Source of the DNA: VRUE01 sp963814915
GTDB taxonomy: Bacteria; Actinomycetota; Thermoleophilia; Solirubrobacterales; 70-9
Direction: 5' to 3'
Assembly: GCA_963814915.1 (NCBI GenBank)
Contig: CAWFEI010000006.1
Coordinates: 5,734 to 69,733, forward strand
DNA: 64,000 bases
Numbering within the stretch: the first letter of the stretch is position 1; every line of letters starts with the position of its first letter. Below are positions 29,369 through 38,070 of the stretch, piece after piece. The position numbers and the translations under genes are program-made. Under the pieces are notes generated by a model. The model made no database searches and was not told where the DNA came from. It saw nothing but the letters and a program-made list of their open reading frames with translations.

Positions 29369-30946
29369 TCAGCGCGAGTGCCCGCTGAGGCCGAGGCGGC
29401 GGCGCCAGTCGCGCGCGTTGAAGGCGCGGGCGATGCGGCCGACGAGCCCGTGCCGGGCCTTGGTGTAGGGGTACCAGGTCGGCTCGCGCTTGCCGCCGAA
29501 GCGGCTGACGATCACCGAGCCCGGCCGGCAATACTTCTTGATCCCGTACTCGCCATGGCGGAAGCCGACCCCCGACTCCTTCCAGCCGCCCATCGGCACG
29601 TCCATCAGCACGTAGTTGACGATCACGTCGTTGACGTTGACCGCGCCGGCCTCGATGCGCCTGCCGATTCGCTCTGCCCGGGCCTTCTCGCCGAAGACCG
29701 TGGCTGCGAGGCCGTAGCGGGTGTCGTTGGCGTGGCGCAGCGCCTCCTCGGCATCGCGCACCTTCATCACGCCGACGACCGGGCCGAAGGTCTCGTCGCG
29801 CATCACGGTCATCGAGTGGTCGACGTCGACCAGCACGGTCGGTTCGAAGTAGTCGCCGGGGCCCTCGACCCGATTGCCGCCGGTCGCCGCCTTCGCGCCC
29901 TTGGCGACCGCGTCCTCGACGTGCGCTTCGACCACCTCGCGCTGGTTGGGCGAGGTCATTGCGCCAACGTCCTTTTCGGGCCGCTTGCCATCCGCGCCCT
30001 GGCGCAGCGCGGCGACCTCCTTGGTCAGCTTGGCGACGAACTCGTCGTAGGCGGGCTCCTCGACATAGATCCGCTCGACCGAGAGGCAGACCTGGCCCGA
30101 GTTGAACATCCCGCCCCAGGCGGCGGCATTGGCGGCGCGATCGATGTCGGCGTCGGAGAGGACGATCATCGGATCCTTGCCGCCGAGCTCGAGACTGACG
30201 GGGGTCAGGGTCTCGGCGGCTCGCGCCATCACCTTGCGCCCGGTGCGGTCCGAGCCCGTGAACTGGATGAAGTCGGCGTTGTCGACCAGGGCGCCCCCCG
30301 CATCGCCGGTGCCGTGCACGCAGTCGAACACGTCGGGTGCGCCGATCTCGGTCTTCCAGGCCTCGACGATCTCGGCCAGGCCCAAAGGCGTGAACTCCGA
30401 GGGCTTGACGACGACCGCGGCGCCGGCCTGCAGCGCCGGGATCGCGTCGCCGAGCGCCAGCGCCAGCGGGAAGTTCCAGGGGCTGATCACGCCGACAACG
30501 GGGTACGGCCGGTACTGGACCATCAGCTTCTTGGAGGCCGCCAGAGGCGAGTGGGGGCGGACCGTTTCATCGCCGATGAACTTGGCCGCCTTCTTGCCGT
30601 AGAAGTTGATCAGGTCGGTGAGGTAAATCGTCTCCGCGGTCGTGTCGCCGCGCACCTTGCCGGTCTCCGCCTGCATCGTGTCGAGCACGCGATCTTGGTT
30701 GTCGAACAGCCAGTCGCGCAGCTCACCCAGCCAGCGGTAGCGGCCCTCGATGCCCAGCGCCTCCCACTCGGCCTGGTTGGCCCGCACTCGGGCGACGACG
30801 TCGGCGACGCGTTCGGGGGAGTCGACCTCGACGCTGCCGACCGTCGTACCGTCGGCGGGATTCAGGACCTCGATGCGGTCGCTACCGCCGTTCGGGGAGG
30901 CGCCGTTCACCGCCTCGCTGGCTTTCGGTGCCGTTCCGCTCTCCAC
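29369..30946 (-). CDS. NAD(P)-dependent aldehyde dehydrogenase (succinate-semialdehyde / fatty-aldehyde type)
   Basis: The 525-residue ALDH-superfamily enzyme oxidises an aldehyde to a carboxylic acid. It has PVVGVISPWNFPLALALGDAIPALQAGAAVVVKPSE (cofactor site), FTGSDRTGRKV, SLELGGKDPMIVL with the general-base glutamate, and NSGQVCLSVERIYV with the catalytic cysteine. The C-terminal extension (about 55 residues after GGWKESGVGFRHGEYGIKKYC) is longer than in simple ALDHs, as seen in actinobacterial homologues. GTG 30946 has GGGAG about 9 bases upstream. A perfect 16-bp palindrome lies 20 bases upstream of the start. Substrate choice is uncertain; a lipid aldehyde would fit the shared operator with the MMPL exporter. 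Confidence 0.9.
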   Translation of the reverse strand: MESGTAPKASEAVNGASPNGGSDRIEVLNPADGTTVGSVEVDSPERVADVVARVRANQAEWEALGIEGRYRWLGELRDWLFDNQDRVLDTMQAETGKVRGDTTAETIYLTDLINFYGKKAAKFIGDETVRPHSPLAASKKLMVQYRPYPVVGVISPWNFPLALALGDAIPALQAGAAVVVKPSEFTPLGLAEIVEAWKTEIGAPDVFDCVHGTGDAGGALVDNADFIQFTGSDRTGRKVMARAAETLTPVSLELGGKDPMIVLSDADIDRAANAAAWGGMFNSGQVCLSVERIYVEEPAYDEFVAKLTKEVAALRQGADGKRPEKDVGAMTSPNQREVVEAHVEDAVAKGAKAATGGNRVEGPGDYFEPTVLVDVDHSMTVMRDETFGPVVGVMKVRDAEEALRHANDTRYGLAATVFGEKARAERIGRRIEAGAVNVNDVIVNYVLMDVPMGGWKESGVGFRHGEYGIKKYCRPGSVIVSRFGGKREPTWYPYTKARHGLVGRIARAFNARDWRRRLGLSGHSR

Positions 30947-30965
30947 CTGACCGCTCCCTTCGAAA

Positions 30966-30981
30966 TTGGCTGGTCAGCCAA
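30966..30981. promoter_or_regulatory. Perfect palindromic operator upstream of the aldehyde dehydrogenase
   Basis: TTGGCTG-GT-CAGCCAA is a perfect inverted repeat with 7-bp arms. It lies 20-35 bases upstream of the ALDH start codon, inside the expected promoter. It nearly duplicates the site next to the TetR gene at 14007-14022 (14 of 16 bases), so the same regulator probably controls both genes. Confidence 0.65.
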
Positions 30982-30990
30982 GAGTAGCCG

Positions 30991-32157
30991 CTAGCGCGCC
31001 ACGAGGAGGAAAACCGGGCCCTCCAGCGAGCAGACGTAGATCCGCCCGTGTGTGTCTTCGCCGAAGGAGCTCGGGCTGTCGACGCCGAGGCCGAGCTTGT
31101 GGTCGTTGCTCGCGCGCCGCAGGTGGGGGACGAGGCTGCGCAGCTCGCCCTCGCAGAGGTCGGCGTAGATGTAGTGCTTGTAGAGCGAGCGCAAGCGCCT
31201 GTCGCCGACCACGTAGCCGCCGATGATCGAGCAGCTGCCGCCGCGGCTGTGTGGGTAGGCGAGGATCGGCTTGACCGTGCCGCCGGGGTCGGGCGTGCCG
31301 CTGTTCTCGTCTCGGTAGGGAGCGAAGCCCTCGAAGGCGTCCCAACCGAAGTTGGCGCCCTTGGCCGCGGCGACGGTGGTGTAGTCGACCTCCTCGAAGC
31401 GGCTCTGGCCGACGTCCCCGATCGCGATCCGCGGCTGGCCCGGCGCCGTCACCCGGTCGAAGGAGAAGCGGAACGGGTTGCGCAGGCCGTAGCTGTAGAC
31501 CTGCGGCCGGGCGCCCGCCCGGCGCGGGTCGATGCGCAGCAGCTTGCCGAGCAGGCTGCGCCGGTTCTGGGCGTTGTTGGGCGGGTCGCCGCCCGAGCCG
31601 CCGTCGCCGGTGCCGAAATAGAGCAGGTTGCCGAGGAACTGCATCTGGCCGCCGTTGTGGTTCGAATTCGCCTTGTGGGGGATTTCGACCACTGCGCGGC
31701 GGGAGCCCCGCGCGGCCCGTGTCGCGCTCTTGCGCTTGAACCCGTCGATCCTCAGATCGCCCTGGCGATCCGTGTAGTAGACGTAGAATCGGCGGCTGCG
31801 CCGGTAGTCGGGCGGGAAGGCGATCGAGAGCAGGCCTCGCTCGCCGCCGGTGGAGGTCAGGTTCGAGATGTCGAGGAACGGCCGCGAAAGCTTGCGGCCC
31901 TTGCGCAGGACCCTGACCCTGCCGCCCTGCTCGACCACGAAGAGCAGCTTCGGGAAGCCGGGCGCGCCGGTGACGTAGACCGGCGACTCGAAGCTGCCGA
32001 CCCGCTTCAAGCCGACCCCGGACCGGCCCTGCCGCTGCTGCTTGCCCTCGGCTTGCCGCTGCTGTGCCTGCTGTCCCGATTCGTCGGCCGAGCCGCAGGC
32101 CGGCAGGGCGAGCGCGAGCAGCGCCGCGATCGTCGTCGTCTTCGCCCAGTTAGCGAT
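30991..32157 (-). CDS. PQQ-type sugar dehydrogenase (soluble GDH / aldose dehydrogenase-like), lipoprotein
   Basis: The six-bladed beta-propeller protein resembles soluble PQQ aldose dehydrogenases: FESPVYVTGAPGFPKLLFVVEQGGRVRVL, LLSIAFPPDYRRSRRFYVYYTD, HKANSNHNGGQMQFLGNLLYFGTGDGGSGGDPPNNAQ with the putative catalytic histidine, YGLRNPFRFSFDR, IAIGDVGQSRFEEVDY and IIGGYVVGD. It probably oxidises a sugar outside the membrane. The signal WAKTTTIAALLALALPACGS gives a lipobox, but no ATG, GTG or TTG lies in frame between the lipobox and GTG 32295, which is deep inside the upstream gene. I end the feature at an ATC codon (32157) overlapping the upstream stop; this start is a guess. Confidence 0.8.
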   Translation of the reverse strand: MANWAKTTTIAALLALALPACGSADESGQQAQQRQAEGKQQRQGRSGVGLKRVGSFESPVYVTGAPGFPKLLFVVEQGGRVRVLRKGRKLSRPFLDISNLTSTGGERGLLSIAFPPDYRRSRRFYVYYTDRQGDLRIDGFKRKSATRAARGSRRAVVEIPHKANSNHNGGQMQFLGNLLYFGTGDGGSGGDPPNNAQNRRSLLGKLLRIDPRRAGARPQVYSYGLRNPFRFSFDRVTAPGQPRIAIGDVGQSRFEEVDYTTVAAAKGANFGWDAFEGFAPYRDENSGTPDPGGTVKPILAYPHSRGGSCSIIGGYVVGDRRLRSLYKHYIYADLCEGELRSLVPHLRRASNDHKLGLGVDSPSSFGEDTHGRIYVCSLEGPVFLLVAR

Positions 32158-32830
32158 TGGCGTCGGTCGGCGGCTTCGGCGCCGGCACGACTTCGCCGCT
32201 GTCGGTGACGACGACTTCGGGCGGGACCTCGGTGATGTGGACGGCGAAGGAGCCGCCCGCTTCCGCCCCGTTGTCGGTCTCCGCCTTCGCCCCACCCGTG
32301 AGCCCCGCGCCGATTTCATAGAAGAGTTTGTAGCTACCCGTTTTCACGGCACTCAACTTCCAGACCGCTTCCGTGGTCGCGCCCGCCTTCAGCGGGCCGA
32401 AGTCGAACGTCTTGAGGCTGGCGGTTTCGGCGCCCGCCGGCTCCGTGGACCCGTCGACCCGCGGGTAGCGCGCCGCCAGCGCCCAGATGGGCCGGTCGGG
32501 CTGGGCGATGCCGGGGCTCGGATCGCGGTAGCCGAAGGGCAGCGAGGAGTCGCGGCCCTCTTTGCCGCCGACCGAGATCGTCACGGTCAGCGCCGGCACC
32601 GCCTTCTTGCCGGTGTTGCGCACGCCGAGGCGCATCGTTGTCGTCTCGCCGACGCGTTGCCTGGCGGGGAACTCGGCCTTGGTCACCTTCACCGAGTAGG
32701 TGCCCGACTCGTCGGCGGAGGATTCGCCGCCGCCGCAGGCCGCGAGGGAGACCGCAAGCAACCCAGCCGCGGCGCCGGCGGCTAGAGCGTGCCGGCGAGA
32801 ACGCCGACCGTATCTGCGGAGCCCTCCCAA
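32150..32830 (-). CDS. Predicted lipoprotein, unknown function
   Basis: The 226-residue protein has a twin-arginine-rich N-terminus (RRYGRRSRRHALAAG) and a lipobox (SLAAC near residue 32). A beta-rich domain follows, with SVKVTKAEFPARQRVGETTTMRLGVRNTGKKAVPALTVTISV, which reads like a CARDB or DUF11-type immunoglobulin fold. The tail is rich in Pro and Val. The start is TTG 32830; no better start is available. It lies directly upstream of the PQQ dehydrogenase with a stop/start overlap, so the two may act together on the outer face of the membrane. Confidence 0.72.
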   Translation of the reverse strand: MGGLRRYGRRSRRHALAAGAAAGLLAVSLAACGGGESSADESGTYSVKVTKAEFPARQRVGETTTMRLGVRNTGKKAVPALTVTISVGGKEGRDSSLPFGYRDPSPGIAQPDRPIWALAARYPRVDGSTEPAGAETASLKTFDFGPLKAGATTEAVWKLSAVKTGSYKLFYEIGAGLTGGAKAETDNGAEAGGSFAVHITEVPPEVVVTDSGEVVPAPKPPTDANR

Positions 32831-32999
32831 AGCGGCCGGAACATACCACGGGGATTCGGCTGCTCCGACGGGTCAAAGCGCCGCTTCGCGGGGTTAGTCG
32901 GATCTCAACACTCGGCTAACGGACTCCGCTGGCGCATCCCATAGACTCAGATCACGGAGCAGGGGCCGCCCGATGCGGTCCCGCTTTGCCGGAGGAGAG

Positions 33000-33809
33000 A
33001 TGGAAGCAGCCGCATCGATAGGCCGGAGGTTCGCCCCCGCCAAGTCGTTCTTCCAGCAGGTCGGGGACATGATGATCCTGACAGCGCGGACGATGGTCTC
33101 TGCCGTCCGACCGCCCTATCCCTACGGCGAGGAGTTCATCGGCCAGTTCCTCTTCGCGTTGCAGCTCTGCTGGTTTCCGCTGCTGGTCTCCACGGTCGCC
33201 TTCGGATTCGGCGCCCCCGGCCTGCAGGCGGCCAACTTCCTCACCTTGTTCGGCTCGCTCGACCGGCTCGGCGGCTTCTTCGTGCTCGCCTCGATCCGCG
33301 AGTTCGCGCCGTTCGTGACCGCTGTCGTCGTCGCCGGCGTCGCCGGCACGGCGATCACCGCCGACCTCGGCGCCCGCAAGATCCGCGAGGAGCTCGATGC
33401 CCTCCAGGTGCTCGGCGTCGACCCGATCAAGAACCTCGTCGTGCCGCGCTTCCTGGCGCTGATGGTGATCACCGGCCTGCTCGACATCTACGCGCTGATC
33501 TTCGGCATCAGCGGCGGCATCCTCACCGAGATGCTCTACAACCAGCCGCTCGGCGGCTTCTTCGCCACCCTCTTCACCAACGCCTCGATCACCGACCTCT
33601 GGGGCTCGGTGATCAAGTGCACGCTGTTCGGCGCGATCATCTCGGTCGTCTGCTGCTACAAGGGGATGACTGCGTCCGGAGGCGCTGCCGGTGTCGGCCG
33701 CGCCGTCAACCAGGCGGTTGTCATCTCCTTCATGGGCGTCTTCGCCTTCAACTACGTCTTCACCCAGACCCTGCTGGCGACCAACCCCGACCTGCAGACG
33801 ATCCGATGA
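33000..33809 (+). CDS. MlaE/YrbE-type ABC lipid transporter permease (first)
   Basis: The 269-residue protein is a MlaE-family permease with about five or six membrane helices. The family blocks are FIGQFLFALQLCWFPLLVSTVAFGFG, REFAPFVTAVVVAGVAGTAITADLGARKIREELDALQVLGVDPIKNLVVPRFLAL and the C-terminal YKGMTASGGAAGVGRAVNQAVV. In Mce and Mla systems two such subunits pair with an MlaF/Mkl ATPase to move lipids between membrane and MCE proteins. ATG 33000 has an ideal GGAGGAG at 32991. The stop overlaps the next start by four bases (ATGA). The 169 bases upstream hold only its promoter. Confidence 0.93.
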   Translation: MEAAASIGRRFAPAKSFFQQVGDMMILTARTMVSAVRPPYPYGEEFIGQFLFALQLCWFPLLVSTVAFGFGAPGLQAANFLTLFGSLDRLGGFFVLASIREFAPFVTAVVVAGVAGTAITADLGARKIREELDALQVLGVDPIKNLVVPRFLALMVITGLLDIYALIFGISGGILTEMLYNQPLGGFFATLFTNASITDLWGSVIKCTLFGAIISVVCCYKGMTASGGAAGVGRAVNQAVVISFMGVFAFNYVFTQTLLATNPDLQTIR

Positions 33810-34603
33810 ACGCCTGGCTCGACGTCCCGCGCGGCTGGCTCGACTCCTTCGGCGAGATCGCCCGCTTCGGCTCGCGCGTCGCCGGCCTCGTCTACAGCGG
33901 CCGCGTCCTGCGCTTCTTCGGTGAGAGCCTGCGCCAGGCCGGCATCCTGATTCTCGGCTCGGCGGTGATCATCTGGGGCCTCGTCTTCATCCTTGGCCTG
34001 CAGTGCGGGATCGAGGGCGCCTACCTGCTGCGCGCCAACGGCGCCCCGGCGTACGCGGGTGTCTTCTCGGCGTGGTGCGACCTGCGCGAGATCATGCCCT
34101 ACGCCTTCGGCTACATGCTGGCGGCCAAGGTCGGGACCGGGATCGTCGCCGAGCTCGGCGCGATGCGGATCTCCGACGAGATCGACGCGCTCGAGGTGAT
34201 GGGCGTGCCGCCCGTCACCTTCCTCGCCGCGACCCGCCTGCTCGCCGCATGGATCGCATTCCCCTTCATCTACCTGGTCGGGATCGGGATCATGTACCTG
34301 GCCAGCTACCTGGCGGTGGTCGAACAGATCGGCGACGTCTCTTCCGGTGGCTACCTGCTGATCTTCTGGCTGTTCCAGAACCCGCCCGACCTGATCTTCA
34401 GCTTGATCAAGGGGATGTTCATGGCGACGGCGATCGTGATGGTCGGCTGCTACTACGGCTACACCGCCGCCGGCGGGCCCGTGGGAGTGGGGACCGCGAC
34501 CGCCAAGTCGATGGTCCTCAACATCGTTCTAGTCCACATCATCGGGATGCTCGGCACCCTCGTGTTCTGGGGGGCCAACCCGCGAGCGCCAATAGGAGGC
34601 TGA
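33806..34603 (+). CDS. MlaE/YrbE-type ABC lipid transporter permease (second)
   Basis: The 265-residue paralogue of the preceding permease. It has the same core (LREIMPYAFGYMLAAKVGTGIVAELGAMRISDEIDALEVMGVPPVTFLAATRLLAAWIAFPF) and the C-terminal YYGYTAAGGPVGVGTATAKSMV block. A pair of non-identical MlaE proteins is typical of actinobacterial YrbE A/B. It is translationally coupled to the upstream gene and followed three bases later by the ATPase gene. Confidence 0.93.
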   Translation: MNAWLDVPRGWLDSFGEIARFGSRVAGLVYSGRVLRFFGESLRQAGILILGSAVIIWGLVFILGLQCGIEGAYLLRANGAPAYAGVFSAWCDLREIMPYAFGYMLAAKVGTGIVAELGAMRISDEIDALEVMGVPPVTFLAATRLLAAWIAFPFIYLVGIGIMYLASYLAVVEQIGDVSSGGYLLIFWLFQNPPDLIFSLIKGMFMATAIVMVGCYYGYTAAGGPVGVGTATAKSMVLNIVLVHIIGMLGTLVFWGANPRAPIGG

Positions 34604-34606
34604 CCC

Positions 34607-35509
34607 ATGTCCACGGACGACCAGAGCCAGAGCAGCGGCCCCTACATCAGCGAGGACGGCGCCACGATGGGCCGCGACTTCGTCATCCCGGGCGTCGACC
34701 CGAACGAGTCCGACCCCTACCGCTTCCACACCGGCCGCAAGCGCGATCACGGCAGCACCGACGCGATCGAGATCATCAACCTGGTCAAGCAGTTCGGCCG
34801 GGCCCGCATCCTCAACGGCCTCAACCTCGGCCTGCCCGAAGACCAGGTCTCGATGGTGCTCGGCCCGTCGGGCACCGGCAAGAGCGTTCTGATCAAGCAC
34901 ATCGTCGGGCTGCTCTACCCGGACTCCGGCGACGTGCTCGTGCACGGCGAATCGATACCGGCGATGACCGACGACGAACTCTTCGACGTGCGCAAAAAGT
35001 TCGGGCTGCTCTTCCAGGACGGGGCCCTGTTCGGCTCGATGAACATCTACGACAACACCGCCTTCCCGCTGCGCCAGCACACGGATAAAAGCGAGGAGGA
35101 GATCGGCGAGATCGTCAACCGGCGGCTCAAGGAGGTCGGCCTGATCGAGGCGATCTACAAGATGCCGAACGAGCTTTCGGGAGGGATGCGCAAGCGCGCC
35201 GGCTTCGCCCGGGCGCTGGTGCTGGAACCGGCGATCGTCATGTTCGACGAGCCCGACTCGGGCCTCGACCCGGTCCGCACCGCGCTGCTCTGCGAGTTGA
35301 TCCGCGAGGTCCATGCCGAGAACGGCGGCTGCTATCTGGTGATCAGCCACGACCTCAACACGGCGCGGCGGATCGCCGACTTCATCGCCGTGCTTTGGAA
35401 CGGCCAGATCGTCGAGTCCGGGCCGAAAGAGGAACTGTTCGACTCCGAAAACCAGTTCGTCCACCAGTTCCTCAACGCTGACGTAACCGGCCCGCTCTCG
35501 ATGGATTGA
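34607..35509 (+). CDS. MlaF/Mkl-type ABC transporter ATPase
   Basis: The 300-residue ATPase has Walker A LGPSGTGKSVL, the Q-loop LFQDGALF, signature NELSGGMRKRAGFARAL, Walker B IVMFDEPDSGLDPVR and the H-loop VISHDLNTA. The DEPDSGLDPVR form is the MlaF/Mkl hallmark. It has an extra hydrophilic N-terminal segment of about 50 residues (up to HGSTDAIEIINLVKQFG) not seen in E. coli MlaF. It should drive the two permeases encoded just upstream. Its stop overlaps the TTG start of the MMPL gene. Confidence 0.93.
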   Translation: MSTDDQSQSSGPYISEDGATMGRDFVIPGVDPNESDPYRFHTGRKRDHGSTDAIEIINLVKQFGRARILNGLNLGLPEDQVSMVLGPSGTGKSVLIKHIVGLLYPDSGDVLVHGESIPAMTDDELFDVRKKFGLLFQDGALFGSMNIYDNTAFPLRQHTDKSEEEIGEIVNRRLKEVGLIEAIYKMPNELSGGMRKRAGFARALVLEPAIVMFDEPDSGLDPVRTALLCELIREVHAENGGCYLVISHDLNTARRIADFIAVLWNGQIVESGPKEELFDSENQFVHQFLNADVTGPLSMD

Positions 35510-38070
35510 GCTCAGTCGCGGCCTGGGCGGTCCGCCATGCGCGGGCGGTTCTGGCCGCCGCGCTCGTCCTCGCCATCGCCGCGGGGGCCCTTGCCGCCCA
35601 GCTGCCCACCGACGCGGCGACCGACACCCTGGTCGACTCCGACACGGCCAGCTACCGGGCGACGCAGGAGGTCAAGAAGGACTTCGGCGAAGAACCCGTC
35701 GTGGTTCTCGCCAAGGGGGACCTGCAGCGGCTCGTCCTGACCTCGAACCTGGGGCGGCTGCTGCGGCTCGAGGGCTGCCTCTCGGGCAAGGTGCCGAAGG
35801 GGGCGCAGCCGATCCCGGGTCCGTGTGCGGAACTGGCCGAACAGGACCCGGTCCGCTCCGTGGTCGGCCCGGCGACCTTCCTCAACGAGGCCGTGATCCA
35901 GATCGGGCGCCAGCTCGAACGACTGGCGAAGTCGGTTCCGCCCGCCAAGCTGCGCGAACTGCTCCTCCAGGTCGCCGCCCAGTACGGCATCACCAGCGCT
36001 CCCAGCATCTCCAACCCCGACTTTCTCGCCGCGATCGTCTTCGACCTGCACAAGGCGCGGGGGACGCCGAAGCCGCGGCTCGCCTACCTCTTCCCCAACG
36101 GCCGCTCGGCCCAGATCGTCATCCGCCTGCGCTCCGACCTGAGCGAGGCGGAGCGGCACCGAGCGATCGAGACGATCGAAGCCGTCGTCCGCGACCCTGT
36201 GGCGCGCAAGGCCTGCAAGTTCAAGGGCAAGCCGGAGCGCTGCTTCCAGCCGCACGGGGGCAGCTACGTCATCTCCGGCGTCCCGGTCGTCGTCGACGCC
36301 GTGACGCGGGCGCTCAAGGACGCCCTGCTCGTTCTGCTCGGGGTGGCCCTGGTGGTCATGGCGCTCGTCCTGATGTTGGTCTTCCGTTCTCGCTGGCGCC
36401 TGCTCCCGCTGGCGATCGCGCTCGCCGCCTCGGCCATGACCTTCGGCCTCTTCGGCCTCGCCGGTGGCTCGCTGACGATGGCCTCGATCGCCGTGCTGCC
36501 GATCCTGGTCGGGCTCGCCGTCGACTACGCGATCCAGCTTCAGGCTCGCTACGACGAGGCGATCGACCTCGGCGCAGGCCCGGGAGTCGATGCAGCCCGG
36601 CTCGCCGCATCGGGGGGCGGCCCGGCAATCGCGACGGCCTGCCTGGCGACCGGCGCCGGGTTCCTGGCTTTGCAGCTTTCACCCACCCCCATGGTCCGCA
36701 GCTTCGGCCTGCTCCTCGTCGTCGGCATCGCCATCGCCTTCGGGCTGGCCTTCGTAGCCGGGTTTGCGGCCCTCTCCCTGCGCTCCGACCGGGCGGGAGT
36801 GTCGGGTCCCCCGGAGACGCGCGGCGTCCTGTTTTTCGCACCGCGGGCTTGGCGAGAGAAACTGGCCGCAAGGCGAAAAACCCAGCGCGCGGAGGGGGAC
36901 CCGGCGATCCCGCCCCGCCTGCAAGGCCTCCTGTCCCTGGCCCAAAAGCACCCCGAGCGAGTACTGGGGATCGGGCTCCTGCTGGCGGTCATTGGCTGGG
37001 GCCTGGGCACCCAGATCGAAACCCAGACGGACATCGCCGCCCTGGCGCCTCAGAACGTGCGGGCGGTGAAGGAACTGAACGAGCTGCAGGACGCGACGGG
37101 TGTGTCCGGCGAGCTGGACGTGAGAGTCAGCGCCCCCGACCTGACCAATCCGGCGACGATCCGGTGGATGGCGGCGTTCAAGCGGCGTGCGCTCCGAGCT
37201 GGCGGCTTCTCGGGGGCCAATCCGAGCTGTCAGGAGGCGGAAGTCTGTCCCGGGCCGGCGCTTTCGGACTTCGTCACCGGAGGGGGGCTGACCGGCAACG
37301 AGGGCCCGCTGACCCGCAAGAGCATCCGCGCCGCCCTGAAGCAGATCCCCGCCTATGACCTGCGTCAGGTCGCGACCGTCGATCCGAAGACCGGGCTCCC
37401 AGCGGGCACGGCGCTGATCGGGCTCGGGATCCGGGCGCAGTCGCTGGACGACCAGCAGGCGCTGATCGAACGGATCCGCGGCGCGGTGGGGGAGACGCCG
37501 CCCGGGGTCGAGGTGCAGCTGGCCGGCTTGCCGGTGATCGCCTCGACCGCGGCCTCCGACCTCTCCAGCAGCCGCTACCTGCTCACCGTGGTCGGGCTGC
37601 TTGCCGTGGCGCTGGCGCTGCTTGCCGTCTACCGCTCCTGGTCGCGAGCCCTGGTGCCGCTGGCGCCGGTCGTGCTCGCGACCGGTTGGTCCTCGCTGGT
37701 GCTCTTCCTCAGCCGCGTGCCGCTCAACCCGATGTCGGCCGCGCTGGGCGCGCTGACGATCGCGATCGCGACCGAGTTCAGCGTCATCCTCGCCGCCCGC
37801 TTCCGCCAGGAGCGGCAGGCGGGCAGGGAGGTGGGCGCGGCGCTGAGCCGGGCCTACGCGCGCACCGGGGCCGCCGTGCTTGCCTCCGGTGTGACCGCGA
37901 TCGCCGGGTTCGCCGTCCTGATCGCCAGCGATGTCGGGATGCTGCGCGAGTTCGGCTTCGTCACGGTCATCGACCTCGCGGTCGCCCTGCTCGGGGTGGT
38001 TGTAGCCCTCCCCGCCGCCCTGGCCTGGGTCGAGCGGCGATCGCCAGCCGGCCGAGGTGCCCGAGGATGA
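35506..38070 (+). CDS. MMPL/HpnN-like RND lipid transporter
   Basis: The 854-residue protein has two copies of the RND half: an N-terminal helix, an extracytoplasmic domain, then helix bundles. The motif ILVGLAVDYAIQLQARYDEA is in the first bundle and ALTIAIATEFSVILAARFRQER in the second. Overall form resembles HpnN/MMPL proteins that move hopanoids or other lipids. Three cysteine pairs lie in predicted extracytoplasmic parts: C91/C107, C237/C246 and C575/C581; these may be disulfides. It starts at TTG 35506 inside the ATPase stop and ends in an ATGA overlap with a thioredoxin-fold gene, so it is part of the permease-ATPase operon. It occupies the place where MCE proteins normally sit. Confidence 0.88.
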   Translation: MSSVAAWAVRHARAVLAAALVLAIAAGALAAQLPTDAATDTLVDSDTASYRATQEVKKDFGEEPVVVLAKGDLQRLVLTSNLGRLLRLEGCLSGKVPKGAQPIPGPCAELAEQDPVRSVVGPATFLNEAVIQIGRQLERLAKSVPPAKLRELLLQVAAQYGITSAPSISNPDFLAAIVFDLHKARGTPKPRLAYLFPNGRSAQIVIRLRSDLSEAERHRAIETIEAVVRDPVARKACKFKGKPERCFQPHGGSYVISGVPVVVDAVTRALKDALLVLLGVALVVMALVLMLVFRSRWRLLPLAIALAASAMTFGLFGLAGGSLTMASIAVLPILVGLAVDYAIQLQARYDEAIDLGAGPGVDAARLAASGGGPAIATACLATGAGFLALQLSPTPMVRSFGLLLVVGIAIAFGLAFVAGFAALSLRSDRAGVSGPPETRGVLFFAPRAWREKLAARRKTQRAEGDPAIPPRLQGLLSLAQKHPERVLGIGLLLAVIGWGLGTQIETQTDIAALAPQNVRAVKELNELQDATGVSGELDVRVSAPDLTNPATIRWMAAFKRRALRAGGFSGANPSCQEAEVCPGPALSDFVTGGGLTGNEGPLTRKSIRAALKQIPAYDLRQVATVDPKTGLPAGTALIGLGIRAQSLDDQQALIERIRGAVGETPPGVEVQLAGLPVIASTAASDLSSSRYLLTVVGLLAVALALLAVYRSWSRALVPLAPVVLATGWSSLVLFLSRVPLNPMSAALGALTIAIATEFSVILAARFRQERQAGREVGAALSRAYARTGAAVLASGVTAIAGFAVLIASDVGMLREFGFVTVIDLAVALLGVVVALPAALAWVERRSPAGRGARG

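Noticed and set aside
35506..38070. Hopanoid biosynthesis cluster, because the MMPL protein resembles HpnN
   Set aside because: No squalene-hopene cyclase, squalene synthase or other hpn gene is present nearby, so a hopanoid role is not supported.
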